Positions 10,201 to 18,988 of a stretch of 64,000 nt of DNA are shown here, piece by piece. The notes beneath the pieces were generated by a model that saw only the letters and a program-made list of their open reading frames with translations, had not been told where the DNA came from and searched no databases. Every line of letters starts with the position of its first letter. Positions within the stretch are counted from its first letter, which is position 1. This stretch comes from [Eubacterium] siraeum. Lineage in GTDB: Bacteria > Bacillota > Clostridia > Oscillospirales > Ruminococcaceae. Where the stretch lies: contig CP102281.1 of NCBI GenBank assembly GCA_025150425.1, positions 2,294,001 through 2,358,000 of the forward strand, written 5' to 3'. A program made the translations under genes and the position numbers.

Positions 10201-10727
10201 CCGACTATAGTAAATTCCTTGACCGACAAAGTTCCGTCTATATCCGTGTCTTCATCGCCGCACAGTGTCAGCTTGTCCCCGACTTTATAATGAGCAAGCA
10301 GTTTACCGCTGTCGATAACGCACTCGTTTTCTTCTTCGGGAAGTCTGCCGTCAACTATCTGTAAAGAGCTGTACGGATTGTTTTCGCCCGTTTTGTCAAG
10401 AGAATATACCCTTGCGACCTTCTTTTCGCCCGAATCCGTGTTGACGTATGCGTCCGTGAAATATCCGGGATAAACATCAACATCCGGAAGCCCTTTTTTC
10501 AAAGCGTCTATATCGTTATCGTCAAATCCGTATGTAGATACCAGCCTGATATCCGACAGGGAAGTCCTGTCGTAATAATGATCCGACGATACCTTCATCG
10601 CAGGAGCGCTCTGCAGAAGTCCCGCAAAAAATCCTGTGCCGATAGCGATTATACCGAATATCGAAAGAAAACGGCTTTTCGTTTTCTTCATCTCGGCAAA
10701 CGCATTTTTCAGCATTGCATTTTTCAT
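7293..10727 (-). CDS. ABC transporter permease, FtsX/MacB type, with long heptad-repeat extracytoplasmic domain
   Basis: A 1144-residue permease with two FtsX-like cores. After an N-terminal helix (about residues 20-40) comes a MacB-like periplasmic region, then a very long repetitive section (about residues 255-580). This is followed by a first three-helix FtsX block (from about 605), a fourth helix before a second extracytoplasmic domain, and a final three-helix block ending VNMVEALKSVE. The repeats follow a seven-residue period: first KKQLDEA-like units typical of a coiled coil, later QYDAGKA-like units with Tyr at the second position and Gly at the fifth. With the ATPase 19 bp upstream it forms a complete exporter or mechanotransmission complex. 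Substrates of such large clostridial FtsX proteins are not established; extrusion of peptides or lipids, or control of cell-wall enzymes, are possible. Confidence 0.88.
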   Translation of the reverse strand: MKNAMLKNAFAEMKKTKSRFLSIFGIIAIGTGFFAGLLQSAPAMKVSSDHYYDRTSLSDIRLVSTYGFDDNDIDALKKGLPDVDVYPGYFTDAYVNTDSGEKKVARVYSLDKTGENNPYSSLQIVDGRLPEEENECVIDSGKLLAHYKVGDKLTLCGDEDTDIDGTLSVKEFTIVGKFASPMYISDVERGNTTIGSGSVYMICYIPESCFKTEVYTQVMINSDELRQYSCYSDEYEDARDALEKKIQKIADVREEERFDEIAGDAKKELDDGQKELDKKKSEAYAEIEKNEKKLSDAKKQLDEAKPQLESGKKTLDESKKQLDEAKKELDTNGATLTATKEVLDSTKKKLDETKLQLEAGKKTLDESYIQLVTTKIQLENADSQLKSSKAQLDDANAKITSQQAMINTSRETLEDSYKKGNITKEAYNAGIKLLDSSQAELDKQKKQYESGLEQYNDGLKQYNDGKLQYEIGYAKYEDGKKQYEDGYSQYTSGLAQYESAKAQYDAGKAQYDAGYAQYVSGKAKYDSGKAEYDKNYADYEKGLKEYNEGKKALETAKTDADKQFADAQKKIDDGREKLEKTSKPEWYLFTRDDNPGYSEYGQNAERIGNIAMVFPLFFVMVAALVCLTTMTRMVEEQRTQIGTLKALGYKNGAIIFKYLLYALTAATVGAVSGMLVGMKIFPAIIITAYGMMYVIPDILLPYDYILMICTTGVSVLLTAVTVYFSCGGILHDCPAALMRPKTPKSGKKILLERIGFIWNRLSFSYKVTMRNIFRYKRRMLMTIVGIAGCTALVLTGFGVYDSVNDILQKQFGEISNYTGITAYDNTVTDEQTAKIGKMLERYDCEGNRIYQKQITVYNGKKSTEAYIFGGADNETIAQFVTVKDRRTGEQYTVTDDGVIINEKLASLLGGIKKGDTVTIALSETKRVTATVTEICENYAHHYVYITEKLYKELSGEEGLPYNCFFFNSEDGDDMTESDRDELAQELMKIDGVMGVSFKTSVAGTFSSMLKSLLFVIVVLIVSAGALAFIVLYNLTNININERIREIASLKVLGFYDKEVSMYVFRETVILTLIGTVAGMIFGRFLVDFVVKTAEIDMVMFGRTVHPMSFVFSGLITICFAVIVMLFMHRRLMKVNMVEALKSVE

Positions 10728-10746
10728 ATCCGTTCCCTTTCCCCGC

Positions 10747-11448
10747 TTACCACTCTATTTCTTCAACGGGTGTCGGATGCTCGTTTACGACTATTTCGCT
10801 CACCTTACTGCTTTTCATGTGTATAACCCTGTCAGCCATAGGGCATATCGCCGTATTATGCGTTACGAGTATTACAGTCATATTTTCACTGCGGCAGGTG
10901 TCCTGAAGCAATTTCAGTATCATCTTGCCGGTGTTGTAATCAAGCGCACCCGTAGGTTCGTCGCACAGCAGCAGCTTGGGCTTTTTCGCAAGCGCTCTCG
11001 CTATAGCCACTCTCTGCTGTTCACCGCCCGAAAGCTGAGCCGGGAAGTTGTTTATTCTGTCGGTAAGTCCGACCTTTTCAAGTATCTCTACAGCAGGGAT
11101 ATAGTCCTCCACCGTCTGAGTAGACAGCTCAATATTCTCCTTTGCCGTAAGGTTCGGGATGAGATTATAGAACTGGAATATAAAACCTATATCGTATCTT
11201 CTGTAGTCGATAAGCTCTTTTCTGCTGTAACCGCTTATCTTACTTCCGTCTACATAAAAGCTTCCCGATGTAGCGGTATCCATACCGCCCAGTATATTAA
11301 GCACCGTAGTCTTGCCCGAACCGCTCGGTCCTACGATTATTGCAAATTCGCCCTTTTCAATGTCAAAGCTGACCTTATCGTTTGCGTTGATTATTATATC
11401 GCCCATACGGTACTGCTTTGTAATATCGCTCAGCGTAACAAAACTCAT
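10747..11448 (-). CDS. ABC transporter ATP-binding protein (MacB/LolD type)
   Basis: A 233-residue nucleotide-binding subunit that should drive the FtsX-type permease encoded just downstream. Walker A is GPSGSGKT (about residue 39), the signature is LSGGEQQR, Walker B is [12 protein letters not shown], and the switch His lies in [14 protein letters not shown] is characteristic of the MacB/LolD/FtsE group. I chose the ATG at 11448, which has AAGGA six bases upstream; an earlier TTG at 11463 would add five residues but lacks a clear ribosome binding site. ATPase and permease genes are 19 bp apart. Promoter elements lie about 60 bp upstream, back to back with the metK riboswitch promoter. Confidence 0.95.
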   Translation of the reverse strand: MSFVTLSDITKQYRMGDIIINANDKVSFDIEKGEFAIIVGPSGSGKTTVLNILGGMDTATSGSFYVDGSKISGYSRKELIDYRRYDIGFIFQFYNLIPNLTAKENIELSTQTVEDYIPAVEILEKVGLTDRINNFPAQLSGGEQQRVAIARALAKKPKLLLCDEPTGALDYNTGKMILKLLQDTCRSENMTVILVTHNTAICPMADRVIHMKSSKVSEIVVNEHPTPVEEIEW

Positions 11449-11502
11449 TGTAATTCCTTGCAACCTTTCGTCCGTTGTTTCCTGAAATCGTCACTCTATT
11501 AA

Positions 11503-11531
11503 ATTATACCATTTTTCACGGTACAATTCAA
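11503..11531 (-). promoter_or_regulatory. Promoter of the ABC exporter operon
   Basis: On the minus strand: TTGAAT (11531-11526), 17 bases, TATAAT (11508-11503). Confidence 0.65.
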
Positions 11532-11623
11532 CAGCCGTTCTATATTTATTTATAGTGTATTCCGACATTTTTAACTCCCTTTAAATTTCAATGCCGTTAA
11601 AATAAAAATTATTCTCATTTTAC

Positions 11624-11652
11624 TTGACAAACGCATTTGCTTATGCTACAAT
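11624..11652 (+). promoter_or_regulatory. Promoter of the metK transcript
   Basis: TTGACA (11624-11629), 17-base spacer, TACAAT (11647-11652), placed just before the riboswitch. Confidence 0.85.
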
Positions 11653-11667
11653 ATCAATCGGAAAAAT

Positions 11668-11854
11668 CCCTTATCAAGAGCGGTTTACATTTTCTGCATT
11701 AAAATGCAGATCGGGAGTCAGGCTCCGTAAACCCAGCAACCGTTTCGCTTAAGCTTTCTTTGCGAAAAATGGTGCTAATTCCTACGGCACAGCAAGGGCT
11801 GTGACCGAAAGATGAGGAGCAGGCAGTCAGCAAGCTCCGAAAGGGGCTTTTTTT
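11668..11854 (+). promoter_or_regulatory. SAM-I (S-box) riboswitch with terminator, upstream of metK
   Basis: All core SAM-I landmarks are present in order: CTTATCAAGAG at the start (11669), CCCAGCAACC, GGTGCTAATTCC, and GAAAGATGAGGA closing P1 near 11818. A terminator hairpin AAGCTCC-GAAA-GGGGCTT with a run of T (11832-11854) forms the expression platform. In this class, high S-adenosylmethionine favours the terminator, so the leader should shut off SAM synthetase when SAM is plentiful. Confidence 0.96.
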
Positions 11855-11922
11855 AATGCAGTTTTACGCAGGTATATGCGTATGGGATACGGTTTAAAAC
11901 CGCTATATGAAAGGAAAAATCA

Positions 11923-13104
11923 ATGGCAAAATACTTATTCACTTCCGAAAGCGTAACAGAGGGTCACCCCGACAAGATCTGCGACAGGATCTCGGACGGT
12001 GTGCTTGATGCGATATTAGCACAGGACAAGAACGCCCGTGTAGCCTGCGAAACCTGCGCCACAACAGGTATGGTTCTGATTATGGGCGAGATTACGACAA
12101 CGGCAAACGTTGACATTCCTGCAATAGCAAGAGATGTCATAAAGGAAACAGGCTACGATAACAGCGACTACGGCTTTGACTACAAGACCTGCGCTATCCT
12201 CACGACCCTTGACAAGCAGAGCCCGGATATAGCTATGGGCGTTGACAACGCTCTTGAGGGCAGAGATAACAATGAATTTGACACAGGTGCAGGCGATCAG
12301 GGTATGATGTTCGGCTATGCGTGTGATGAAACCGAGGAGCTTATGCCCCTTACGATTTCCCTTGCTCACGCACTTTCAAAGAAGCTCACAGCAGTAAGAA
12401 AGTCAGGCGAGATACCCTATCTTCTCCCCGACGGAAAGACACAGGTAACGGTAGAATATAACGAGGACGGCACTCCCTCAAGAATCGACACTGTAGTTGT
12501 TTCCTCGCAGCACAAGGCTGACGTTACGCAGGAACAGCTCAGAGCCGATATTATCGAAAAGGTTATAAAGACTACCGTTCCCGCTTCACTGCTTGACGAG
12601 AACACAAAGATGCTGATAAATCCCACAGGACGCTTTGTAGTAGGCGGCCCTCAGGGCGACAGCGGTCTTACGGGCAGAAAGATAATAGTAGATACATACG
12701 GCGGTGTCGGCAGACACGGCGGCGGCGCATTCTCGGGAAAAGATCCCACAAAGGTTGACCGTTCAGCCGCTTATGCCGCAAGACACGTTGCTAAGAACAT
12801 TGTAGCCGCAGGTATAGCGAAGCGTTGCGAGGTTGAGCTTGCGTATGCTATCGGCGTTGCACAGCCCGTATCTGTCTTTGTTGATACATTCGGCACAGGC
12901 ATAAAGCCCGACAGCGAAATTTCAGCCGCTGTAAGCAAGGTGTTCGACCTTCGCCCCAGTGCGATAATCAGCTCACTGAATTTAAGAAATACAAAGTACA
13001 GACCTCTTGCCGCTTACGGTCACATGGGACGTACAGACCTTGACGTTGCATGGGAAAAGACAGACAAGGTTGACGAGCTTAAATCAGCACTTGATATAAA
13101 GTAA
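11923..13104 (+). CDS. metK: S-adenosylmethionine synthetase
   Basis: MetK makes S-adenosylmethionine from methionine and ATP in the cytosol. The 393-residue length is typical. Signatures include the N-terminal [16 protein letters not shown], the central [12 protein letters not shown] and the glycine-rich [17 protein letters not shown]. The ATG follows GAAAGGAAAAATCA. The SAM-I riboswitch at 11668-11854 gives feedback control by the product. A hairpin at 13119 may end the transcript before the acetyltransferase gene, though its weak T-run may allow read-through. Confidence 0.99.
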   Translation: MAKYLFTSESVTEGHPDKICDRISDGVLDAILAQDKNARVACETCATTGMVLIMGEITTTANVDIPAIARDVIKETGYDNSDYGFDYKTCAILTTLDKQSPDIAMGVDNALEGRDNNEFDTGAGDQGMMFGYACDETEELMPLTISLAHALSKKLTAVRKSGEIPYLLPDGKTQVTVEYNEDGTPSRIDTVVVSSQHKADVTQEQLRADIIEKVIKTTVPASLLDENTKMLINPTGRFVVGGPQGDSGLTGRKIIVDTYGGVGRHGGGAFSGKDPTKVDRSAAYAARHVAKNIVAAGIAKRCEVELAYAIGVAQPVSVFVDTFGTGIKPDSEISAAVSKVFDLRPSAIISSLNLRNTKYRPLAAYGHMGRTDLDVAWEKTDKVDELKSALDIK

Positions 13105-13118
13105 TCAGCATATAGCAC

Positions 13119-13150
13119 TAAAGCCGTTACGGAATACCGCAACGGCTTTA
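13119..13150 (+). terminator. Possible intrinsic terminator after metK
   Basis: Ten-bp perfect stem TAAAGCCGTT / AACGGCTTTA with a 12-base loop; only a weak T-run follows. Confidence 0.6.
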
Positions 13151-13174
13151 ATCATAATCAAACGGAGAACAGAA

Positions 13175-13624
13175 ATGACACATATACGCCCCGCAACCGA
13201 GTCCGATGCTTCACGCATCGCAGAAATAATCGTCACAAATTACAGGGTAAATTTCTACCCGTTTTTCAGAAATGACGCCTTTTATTTCGGTGAACTGAAC
13301 GTTCTTGACACTGCCAAAGAATATTCCGCAGGCTCAGCCGCACTTAAAAACACATTTGTCTATGACGACGGTGTAATAAAAGGCATTATACGCATTTCGG
13401 GCAATGAGGTCGAAATGCTGTATGTAGAGCCGCTTTTTCAGAATCAGGGCATAGGCGCAGAGCTTCTCGGTTACGCTATCAACAATTTTGCCGTCAATGA
13501 GCTGTGGGTGCTTGAATACAACAAGCGTGGAATAGATTTTTATCGCCGCAACGGATTCAGCCTTACCGGCGAAAAAATCACAGAATACGAATTTGTGCCG
13601 CTTTTAAAGATGAAAAGAGAATAA
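13175..13624 (+). CDS. GNAT-family N-acetyltransferase
   Basis: A 149-residue single-domain acyl-CoA N-acyltransferase. It opens with the GNAT start pattern IRPATESDASRIAEII. The acetyl-CoA loop (motif A) is EMLYVEPLFQNQGIGAELL near residues 86-104, with the Q-x-x-G-I-G-A signature. The end FYRRNGFSLTGE is typical of the family's last strand. An AACGGAGAAC ribosome binding region precedes the ATG. It lies on the metK strand 70 bp after it but beyond a hairpin, so co-transcription is uncertain. The acceptor amine cannot be told from sequence. Confidence 0.88.
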   Translation: MTHIRPATESDASRIAEIIVTNYRVNFYPFFRNDAFYFGELNVLDTAKEYSAGSAALKNTFVYDDGVIKGIIRISGNEVEMLYVEPLFQNQGIGAELLGYAINNFAVNELWVLEYNKRGIDFYRRNGFSLTGEKITEYEFVPLLKMKRE

Positions 13625-13757
13625 GCCGACATTATTTCTTAAGGGCAGCATATTGTACAAGATGCTTTTTAATCCTCAATATCCTTCTGATCTTGTATTA
13701 TTATGTGACGAATTATCCGGTCGGCGAGCAGCTCATCGGCGGCTTTCGTATACGATT

Positions 13758-14798
13758 TTATGCGAACACGGTGAAATTTTCGTTTTCGGCAACGGGCTTT
13801 CCGTCGGGGGTGTCGCTGTACTCTATACGGTAATCTATACCGTGCTCTCTCAGCATATCAAAAAGCGGAGCGTACATGTCGAGAATACGTCCTGCGTTTT
13901 TTGCATTCAGCCATATACGGCTGTTTTCTTCGCATTCGGGCGGTGTCGGCAGTGAATCAAGCACCGGCATCATACGCTTTAATATCTTCTGCTCACGGTT
14001 TGTGAGAATACGCCTGTGAAATATCATCTTCATAAAGGCGACTATATCGTATTCACGTTCTTTATGTGGTACGAACACACGGATATATCTTGCGTAAGGC
14101 TCGCCGTTCACACGGTGGTCATACAGCATATCCGGACGTTTTCTGCGGGTAACCTCAAGGGCGGTTTCTTCCTGCCATTTTGCAACGGCATCGTGTGCGC
14201 CTGTCAGCAGAACAGCGGGAACGGCTCTGTCGTGCCATATCTCCGGACGGGTATACTGCGGATGCTCAAGCAGGCCGTTATAATGGCTCTCTATGCTGTA
14301 GGCATCGCTGTTGGGAAGCACTCCGTCCTGAAGTCTAGCTATCGCATCGGTCAGTATAAGCGCAGGAAGCTCGCCGCCGGTCAGAACGTAATCTCCTACC
14401 GAAATCTCCTCCGCATTCAGCTCGTCAAGCACTCTCTGGTCAACACCTTCATAATGTCCGCAAAGTATTATAAGGCTGTCCTCTGCGGCAAGCTCCTTTA
14501 CAATATCCTGCGTCAGCACTCTGCCCTGCGGCGACATATATATCACACGGGGAGAAGCATCAGACTCCTGCTTTATTGCGGTTATGCAGTCATATATAGG
14601 CTGTGCCTGCATGACCATACCCGTGCCGCCGCCGTATGCCTTGTCATCGACACGGTTGTGCTTGTTTCCGGCATAGTCACGGATATTGTGACAATGTATA
14701 TCTATATGACCTGCTTTTCTTCCTCTGCCGACTATGCTTTCCGACAGGTACGATTCGCACATATCGGGAAAGAGGGTAGCTATATCAATCCTTATCAT
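13758..14798 (-). CDS. trmD: tRNA (guanine-37-N1)-methyltransferase with C-terminal extension
   Basis: TrmD methylates G37 next to the anticodon using SAM and prevents frameshifting. The SPOUT-fold core covers residues 1-222: the N-terminal ATLFP, the knot motifs YMSPQGRVL, LCGHYEGVDQR and ISVGDYVLTGGELPA, and the linker SIESHYNGLLEHPQYTRPE. The usual protein ends at about 230-250 residues, but this one continues without a stop to 346. The extra 120 residues include HKEREYDIVAFMKMIF and a helical, charged tail that I do not recognise. The gene lies 11 bp after rimM, the classic arrangement in which both act on the translation machinery. Enzyme identity is secure; the tail's role is open. Confidence 0.96.
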   Translation of the reverse strand: MIRIDIATLFPDMCESYLSESIVGRGRKAGHIDIHCHNIRDYAGNKHNRVDDKAYGGGTGMVMQAQPIYDCITAIKQESDASPRVIYMSPQGRVLTQDIVKELAAEDSLIILCGHYEGVDQRVLDELNAEEISVGDYVLTGGELPALILTDAIARLQDGVLPNSDAYSIESHYNGLLEHPQYTRPEIWHDRAVPAVLLTGAHDAVAKWQEETALEVTRRKRPDMLYDHRVNGEPYARYIRVFVPHKEREYDIVAFMKMIFHRRILTNREQKILKRMMPVLDSLPTPPECEENSRIWLNAKNAGRILDMYAPLFDMLREHGIDYRIEYSDTPDGKPVAENENFTVFA

Positions 14799-14809
14799 AG
14801 GTTCTCCGT

Positions 14810-15322
14810 TTATTCTTCGTCAAACAAGCCGTCAAGCGGTCTTATAACAAGATAGCCGTCATCTATATTCTTTTCGAGCAGAACCTCAGGAATTGCAGGG
14901 AACATCAGTTCCTTGCCGTCGGGAGTTTTAAGCTCGTATACATCCGCCGCACCGTGCTGGTATATGTCTGTGACCTTGCCGTAAACCTTGCCCGTATCTG
15001 CGTCACGGACTTCAAGGCCGATAAGATCCTGAATGAAGTTTACGCCCTCGGGCAGTTCTACATCATCACGATCCATATACAGCATTTTGCCGACTATCGT
15101 CTTAGCCTCGTCAACATTATCTATACCGCCGAGCTTAAGCACGGCGAGAGTTTTATGGGGACGTGCCTTTTCGACCTCAAGCTCCTGCTTGTCCTTTCCC
15201 AAAAACAGCCTGTCAAAGCTGCATATAACATCGGCGCTGTCGCAGTAATACTGTACTCTGACTTCGCCGCCAAGTCCTTGCGTTGCTACTATCTTACCTA
15301 TCTCAAGAAACTGTTTTCTCAT
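14810..15322 (-). CDS. rimM: 16S rRNA processing protein RimM
   Basis: A 170-residue ribosome maturation factor that helps assemble the 30S head near ribosomal protein S19. The N-terminal half starts EIGKIVATQGLGGEVRVQ, the RimM signature. The second half contains a PRC-barrel-like region with IGLEVRDADTGKVYGKVTDIYQ and ends LVIRPLDGLFDEE. It lies between the HAD phosphatase gene (18 bp upstream) and trmD (11 bp downstream), as in many Firmicutes, although rpsP and rplS are absent next to it. Confidence 0.96.
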   Translation of the reverse strand: MRKQFLEIGKIVATQGLGGEVRVQYYCDSADVICSFDRLFLGKDKQELEVEKARPHKTLAVLKLGGIDNVDEAKTIVGKMLYMDRDDVELPEGVNFIQDLIGLEVRDADTGKVYGKVTDIYQHGAADVYELKTPDGKELMFPAIPEVLLEKNIDDGYLVIRPLDGLFDEE

Positions 15323-15340
15323 ACTGTCCTCACTCTGTCC

Positions 15341-15991
15341 TCACTTGCTCATTATTTCAAGAATGTCTGCGGGCTTACGGGCGATATACTTTGCACCGTT
15401 GTCACGAAGCTCCTTTTCGGTGCGAAAGCCCCACAAAACTCCGCAGGAGGTAAAGCCTGCATTTACGGCGGTTTGCATATCGACTCCGCTGTCGCCTATG
15501 TACAGCACCTCGCAGGGCTGTACGCCCAGCTTTTCAGCTACGTCAAGCGCACCGTCGGGACAAGGCTTCGCCTTTATCCTGTCGTCAAGTCCTCTTATAT
15601 AATCGAACACACCGCCGCCTAAAAAATGCGGAACGACCTGCTGTGCTATATCGTGCGCCTTGTTGGTTATGACGCCAAGCTTCATACCCTTTTCACGAGC
15701 GGAGCGTAAAAGCTCGGGTATGCCGTCATATGGGGCGGTCTTATCCTCGCTGTGAGCGGAATAATACTCCATAAACATAGCGAGCGCCTGCTCCTTATAC
15801 TCCTGCCTGTCGGGCGGTAAGCACCGCTCTATCAGCTTAGGTATGCCGTTTCCGACAAAATATTTGTATTCGTCTATCGTGTGGGTAGGAAATCCTAATT
15901 TGCACAAAACGTGATTTGCGCTGTCGCCCAGATCGTCAATCGTATTCAAAAGCGTACCGTCAAGGTCAAAAATAAGTGCTTTATAACTCAT
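15341..15991 (-). CDS. HAD-superfamily hydrolase, phosphoglycolate phosphatase-like
   Basis: A 216-residue phosphatase of HAD subfamily IA. Motif I is DLDGTLLNT (residues 9-17), with the first Asp as nucleophile. Motif II is LGVITNKAH, and motif IV is YIGDSGVDMQTAVNAGF. The alpha-helical cap between motifs I and II fits Gph/PpaX-type enzymes, which remove phosphate from phosphoglycolate or pyrophosphate. It is the first gene of the HAD-rimM-trmD transcript, starting from the promoter at 16025-16053. The substrate is not certain. Confidence 0.88.
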   Translation of the reverse strand: MSYKALIFDLDGTLLNTIDDLGDSANHVLCKLGFPTHTIDEYKYFVGNGIPKLIERCLPPDRQEYKEQALAMFMEYYSAHSEDKTAPYDGIPELLRSAREKGMKLGVITNKAHDIAQQVVPHFLGGGVFDYIRGLDDRIKAKPCPDGALDVAEKLGVQPCEVLYIGDSGVDMQTAVNAGFTSCGVLWGFRTEKELRDNGAKYIARKPADILEIMSK

Positions 15992-16024
15992 AAAATACCT
16001 CTTTTCTATGCTGTTTTCTATAAT

Positions 16025-16053
16025 ATTATATAGCTTTACCCTGTTTGTGTCAA
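16025..16053 (-). promoter_or_regulatory. Promoter of the HAD-rimM-trmD operon
   Basis: On the minus strand: TTGACA (16053-16048), 17 bases, TATAAT (16030-16025): a consensus promoter. Confidence 0.85.
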
Positions 16054-16096
16054 CCGAGCCAACAAATTAAATTGTGTGAATTTGCATAAAAAGTTA

Positions 16097-16125
16097 TTGA
16101 TTAAATGCCGTTATTATGCTAAAAT
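16097..16125 (+). promoter_or_regulatory. Promoter of the abfA operon
   Basis: TTGATT (16097-16102), 17 bases, TAAAAT (16120-16125). It diverges from the HAD operon promoter 45 bp away. Confidence 0.6.
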
Positions 16126-16189
16126 CGGTACATACGGCAAGATGTGTCGTAAACAGGCTTTGCATAAAACATCAAGAAAGGAAAAAGCT

Positions 16190-17665
16190 ATGAGCATAAA
16201 AATGTACGTAAACGGCAGTGACAGAAAGGGGCATATAAACCCGGAGATCTACGGTCATTTTTCGGAGCATCTGGGCAGATGTATCTATAACGGTATCTAT
16301 GTCGGGGAGGACAGCAATATTCCGAACACGAAGGGCATCAGAAACGATATAGTCGAGGCGTTTAAGAATATTAAGATGCCTGTTCTGCGCTGGCCGGGCG
16401 GATGCTTTGCGGACGAGTATCACTGGAAGGACGGCATAGGGGAAAAGTCACAGCGCAAGAAGATGATAAATACCCACTGGGGCGGAGTGACGGAGGACAA
16501 CAGCTTCGGCACACACGAATTCTTCGATTTCTGCGAGATGGTAGGCTGTGAGCCGTATCTGTCGGGCAATCTCGGCTCGGGTACTGTGCGGGAAATGTCA
16601 GAGTGGATAGAATATATCACCTCGGACAACGATTCGCCTATGACGCAGTTAAGAAAGAAGAACGGCAGGGAAAAGCCGTGGAAGCTGAAATATCTCGGAG
16701 TCGGAAACGAAAGCTGGGGCTGCGGAGGAAATATGTCGCCGGAGCAGTATTCCGCACTTTACAAGCAGTATCAGACGTATTGCAGGAACTACGGGACAAA
16801 TCAGCTTTACAAGGTCGCCTGCGGACCGAATGGGGATGATTATAACTGGACGAAGGTTATAACAGAGAATATCACGCCGTGGCATACGAATGCGGTGAGC
16901 CTGCACTACTATACTGTGCCTACGGGAAAATGGGAAGATAAGGGCAACGCTACCGGATTTACCGACGAGGAATATTACATAACGCTTGAAAAAACGTGGT
17001 ATATGGAAACTCTTGTAAAGCGTCACTGCGATATTCTTAATGTAAATAATCCCGAAAATAACATAAAACTGGTTGTAGACGAGTGGGGAACGTGGTATAA
17101 TGTAGAGGAAGGCACTAATCCGGGATTTTTATTCCAGCAGAATACGATGCGTGACGCTATGGTGGCATCGATCAATCTGAACATTTTCAACAGCCACTGT
17201 GACAGGATCTCTATGGCAAATCTTGCGCAGGCGGTGAACGTTCTTCAGGCGCTTATCCTTACGGAAGGCGAAAAAATGATACTGACACCTACATATCATG
17301 TGTTCGACCTGTACAAGAACCACCAGAACGCAGAGCTGTGCTACAGCAGTATAGAGGACGAAAAGCAGGAGGGATATAATCTTCCCGTTATTTCGCAGAG
17401 CGTATCGGTAAACAGCGACAACGAAATGACTTTAACGGTTTCAAACTGCTCGCTTACGGAATGCAGAACGATTGAAGCGGACATACGCGGATTCAGTTTT
17501 GACTCTGTAAGGGCAAGGATACTGAGCGCAGAGAGCAATGCTCACAACACCTTTGATGAGCCGGAAAACGTTACAATCACGGAATTTGACAAGATAACAA
17601 AGATCGACAGCGGAATAACATTCACGCTTCCGCCCTGCAGTGTTGTTGAAATAATTCTTTCATGA
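16190..17665 (+). CDS. abfA: GH51 alpha-L-arabinofuranosidase, intracellular
   Basis: A 491-residue retaining glycosidase that frees L-arabinose from arabinoxylan or arabinan oligosaccharides. There is no signal peptide, so imported oligosaccharides are the likely substrate. The (beta/alpha)8 domain shows [13 protein letters not shown], the acid/base Glu in GVGNES (about E174) and the nucleophile in VDEWG (about E298). A C-terminal beta-domain follows and ends [14 protein letters not shown]. The ATG at 16190 is preceded by AAGAAAGGAAAAAG; an earlier in-frame ATG at 16076 would overlap the promoter. Its stop overlaps the next start by 4 bp. No arabinose regulator or transporter is encoded nearby. 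Confidence 0.96.
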   Translation: MSIKMYVNGSDRKGHINPEIYGHFSEHLGRCIYNGIYVGEDSNIPNTKGIRNDIVEAFKNIKMPVLRWPGGCFADEYHWKDGIGEKSQRKKMINTHWGGVTEDNSFGTHEFFDFCEMVGCEPYLSGNLGSGTVREMSEWIEYITSDNDSPMTQLRKKNGREKPWKLKYLGVGNESWGCGGNMSPEQYSALYKQYQTYCRNYGTNQLYKVACGPNGDDYNWTKVITENITPWHTNAVSLHYYTVPTGKWEDKGNATGFTDEEYYITLEKTWYMETLVKRHCDILNVNNPENNIKLVVDEWGTWYNVEEGTNPGFLFQQNTMRDAMVASINLNIFNSHCDRISMANLAQAVNVLQALILTEGEKMILTPTYHVFDLYKNHQNAELCYSSIEDEKQEGYNLPVISQSVSVNSDNEMTLTVSNCSLTECRTIEADIRGFSFDSVRARILSAESNAHNTFDEPENVTITEFDKITKIDSGITFTLPPCSVVEIILS

Positions 17666-17907
17666 ACGTCTGCAAAAGATGTCTGCTGAGCCGTATGAGT
17701 GCCGAAGCGTTTCAGAATATCAAAGAGAATATAGAACTTATTCCCGACGAGAAAAAAGCTGATGAAGCGCTGTACAAAAAACGTCTTGAAATATGTACGG
17801 AGTGCGACTGCCTTATTAACGGTATGTGCAGTAAATGCGGTTGTTTTGTGGAGATGAGGGCAGCTTATGCTATCAACCGATGTCCGCACGAAGACAAGCT
17901 CTGGTAA
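17662..17907 (+). CDS. Small Cys-rich protein, DUF6171-like
   Basis: An 81-residue protein with seven cysteines: CKRC near the N-terminus, then CTECDC, CSKCGC and a final C-P-H near the end. This arrangement suggests one or two zinc-binding knuckles. The middle holds a helical segment ([16 protein letters not shown]). The pattern resembles the DUF6171 family of Clostridia, whose function is unknown. It overlaps the abfA stop by 4 bp (ATGA), so it is translationally coupled to the arabinofuranosidase, which may only reflect operon packing. Confidence 0.7.
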   Translation: MNVCKRCLLSRMSAEAFQNIKENIELIPDEKKADEALYKKRLEICTECDCLINGMCSKCGCFVEMRAAYAINRCPHEDKLW

Positions 17908-17924
17908 GCGAAAGGAAAAATGTT

Positions 17925-18374
17925 ATGGCTAATATGAAAAAACTCGAGCGTGATTACGGCGAAATTCTGTGGACCGGCAAAAAGTGCATAATGGGTATGC
18001 CTATCTCATTTACAAGATATATAATTACGTCAAGCGTATTATATACGAAGGTGGGATTTCTCAATATCAAGGAGGACGAAATCGAGCTTTACAAGATAGT
18101 AGACAAGACTATGAAGCTGTCACTGGGTCAGAGGATGGTAGGATGCGGTACTATCGTGGTAACGTCAAGGGATTGCGATACTCCGAACAAGGAGCTTAAA
18201 TCCGTCAAAAAGCCGAGAGAAGTTAAGAAGATTCTTGATGAGGCGGTAAAGCTGGAGCGTGACAAGTATATGGTAAGAGGCAGAGATATGGTCGGTGCAA
18301 ACCTGCACGGTCACGGCGATATGGGCGAGGACAATCTGCACAGCGAAGATTTTGACGAAATGGCGGATATGTAA
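17925..18374 (+). CDS. Bacterial PH-domain-like protein
   Basis: A 149-residue soluble protein. The first 90 residues (GEILWTGKKCIMGMPISFTRYIITSSVLYTK and on) look like a bacterial pleckstrin-homology fold (bPH/DUF304 type), with paired beta-strands and the motif TRYIITSSVLY, seen where such domains begin. A charged helix with REVKKILDEAVKLERDKYMV follows and the tail is His/Asp rich. The ATG at 17925 has AAAGGA nine bases upstream; an in-frame start at 17835 would lie inside the previous gene. It is third in the abfA transcript. Function is unknown. Confidence 0.65.
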   Translation: MANMKKLERDYGEILWTGKKCIMGMPISFTRYIITSSVLYTKVGFLNIKEDEIELYKIVDKTMKLSLGQRMVGCGTIVVTSRDCDTPNKELKSVKKPREVKKILDEAVKLERDKYMVRGRDMVGANLHGHGDMGEDNLHSEDFDEMADM

Positions 18375-18401
18375 TTGGACAAGATAAAGGAAATATTTAA
18401 A

Positions 18402-18914
18402 ATGGCTCTGCACCCGTCACAGTGGAAGGAGCTTTTCACAAGATACCGTGAGATAATAATGTATGTTATCTTCGGGGCGCTTACTACGCTTGTGTCGATA
18501 GTGACATACTTTATAATCCGCTGTATATTCCCGAGTGAAGAAAGCGTACCTACGTTTTTAAAATGGACGTACAGGCTCAATTTCAGCGGAGGGGATTCTT
18601 CAACGGTATTGCCCAACATCATATCATGGATAGTGTCGGTGACATTTGCGTATATCACAAACAGGATATGGGTATTTCAAAGCAAGGTAAAGGGCTTTGC
18701 AAAAAACACCCTTCAGGCGCTGTCATTCTATGCGGCAAGGCTGTTCACGCTGTTTGTTGACCTTATAATAATGTTCCTGCTTGTAAATCTTCCGGGCATC
18801 GAGAACGGGCTTTATGAGTTCTGTGCGAAGGTATTCTCGAACATTGTCGTGCTGGTACTGAACTATGTTTTCAGCAAGGTGTTTGTGTTCAGGAAAGAGA
18901 AGAAAGAAAATTAA
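18402..18914 (+). CDS. GtrA-family membrane protein
   Basis: About 170 residues with four transmembrane helices, matching the GtrA family of small membrane proteins thought to move polyprenyl-linked sugars across the membrane or assist cell-wall glycosylation. Helix 1 starts IIMYVIFGALTTLVSIVTYF, and the family pattern FAYITNRIWVF and NYVFSKVFVF (end of helix 4) is clear. A TTG at 18375, directly after the previous stop, is a possible start, but the ATG at 18402 has AAAGGA ten bases upstream. It is the last gene before the 18951 terminator. Links to the neighbouring arabinofuranosidase are not evident. Confidence 0.85.
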   Translation: MALHPSQWKELFTRYREIIMYVIFGALTTLVSIVTYFIIRCIFPSEESVPTFLKWTYRLNFSGGDSSTVLPNIISWIVSVTFAYITNRIWVFQSKVKGFAKNTLQALSFYAARLFTLFVDLIIMFLLVNLPGIENGLYEFCAKVFSNIVVLVLNYVFSKVFVFRKEKKEN

Positions 18915-18950
18915 CGGCGGAAAATGCAGCAAATCCGATATATCAGAAAT

Positions 18951-18985
18951 AAACCGTATGCACTTTATCGGGGCATACGGTTTTT
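18951..18985 (+). terminator. Intrinsic terminator of the abfA operon
   Basis: AAACCGTATGC / GCATACGGTTT stem with a T-run (TTTTTGC). Repeat element A starts directly after it. Confidence 0.9.
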
Positions 18986-18988
18986 GCT

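Noticed and set aside
13758-14125. Frameshift or gene fusion as explanation of the long TrmD
   Set aside because: The frame is continuous with uniform codon use and no internal start or ribosome site marks a second gene.
16076-16189. Longer abfA start at 16076
   Set aside because: The added 38 codons overlap the -35 and -10 boxes and have no ribosome site; GH51 enzymes begin near the chosen ATG.
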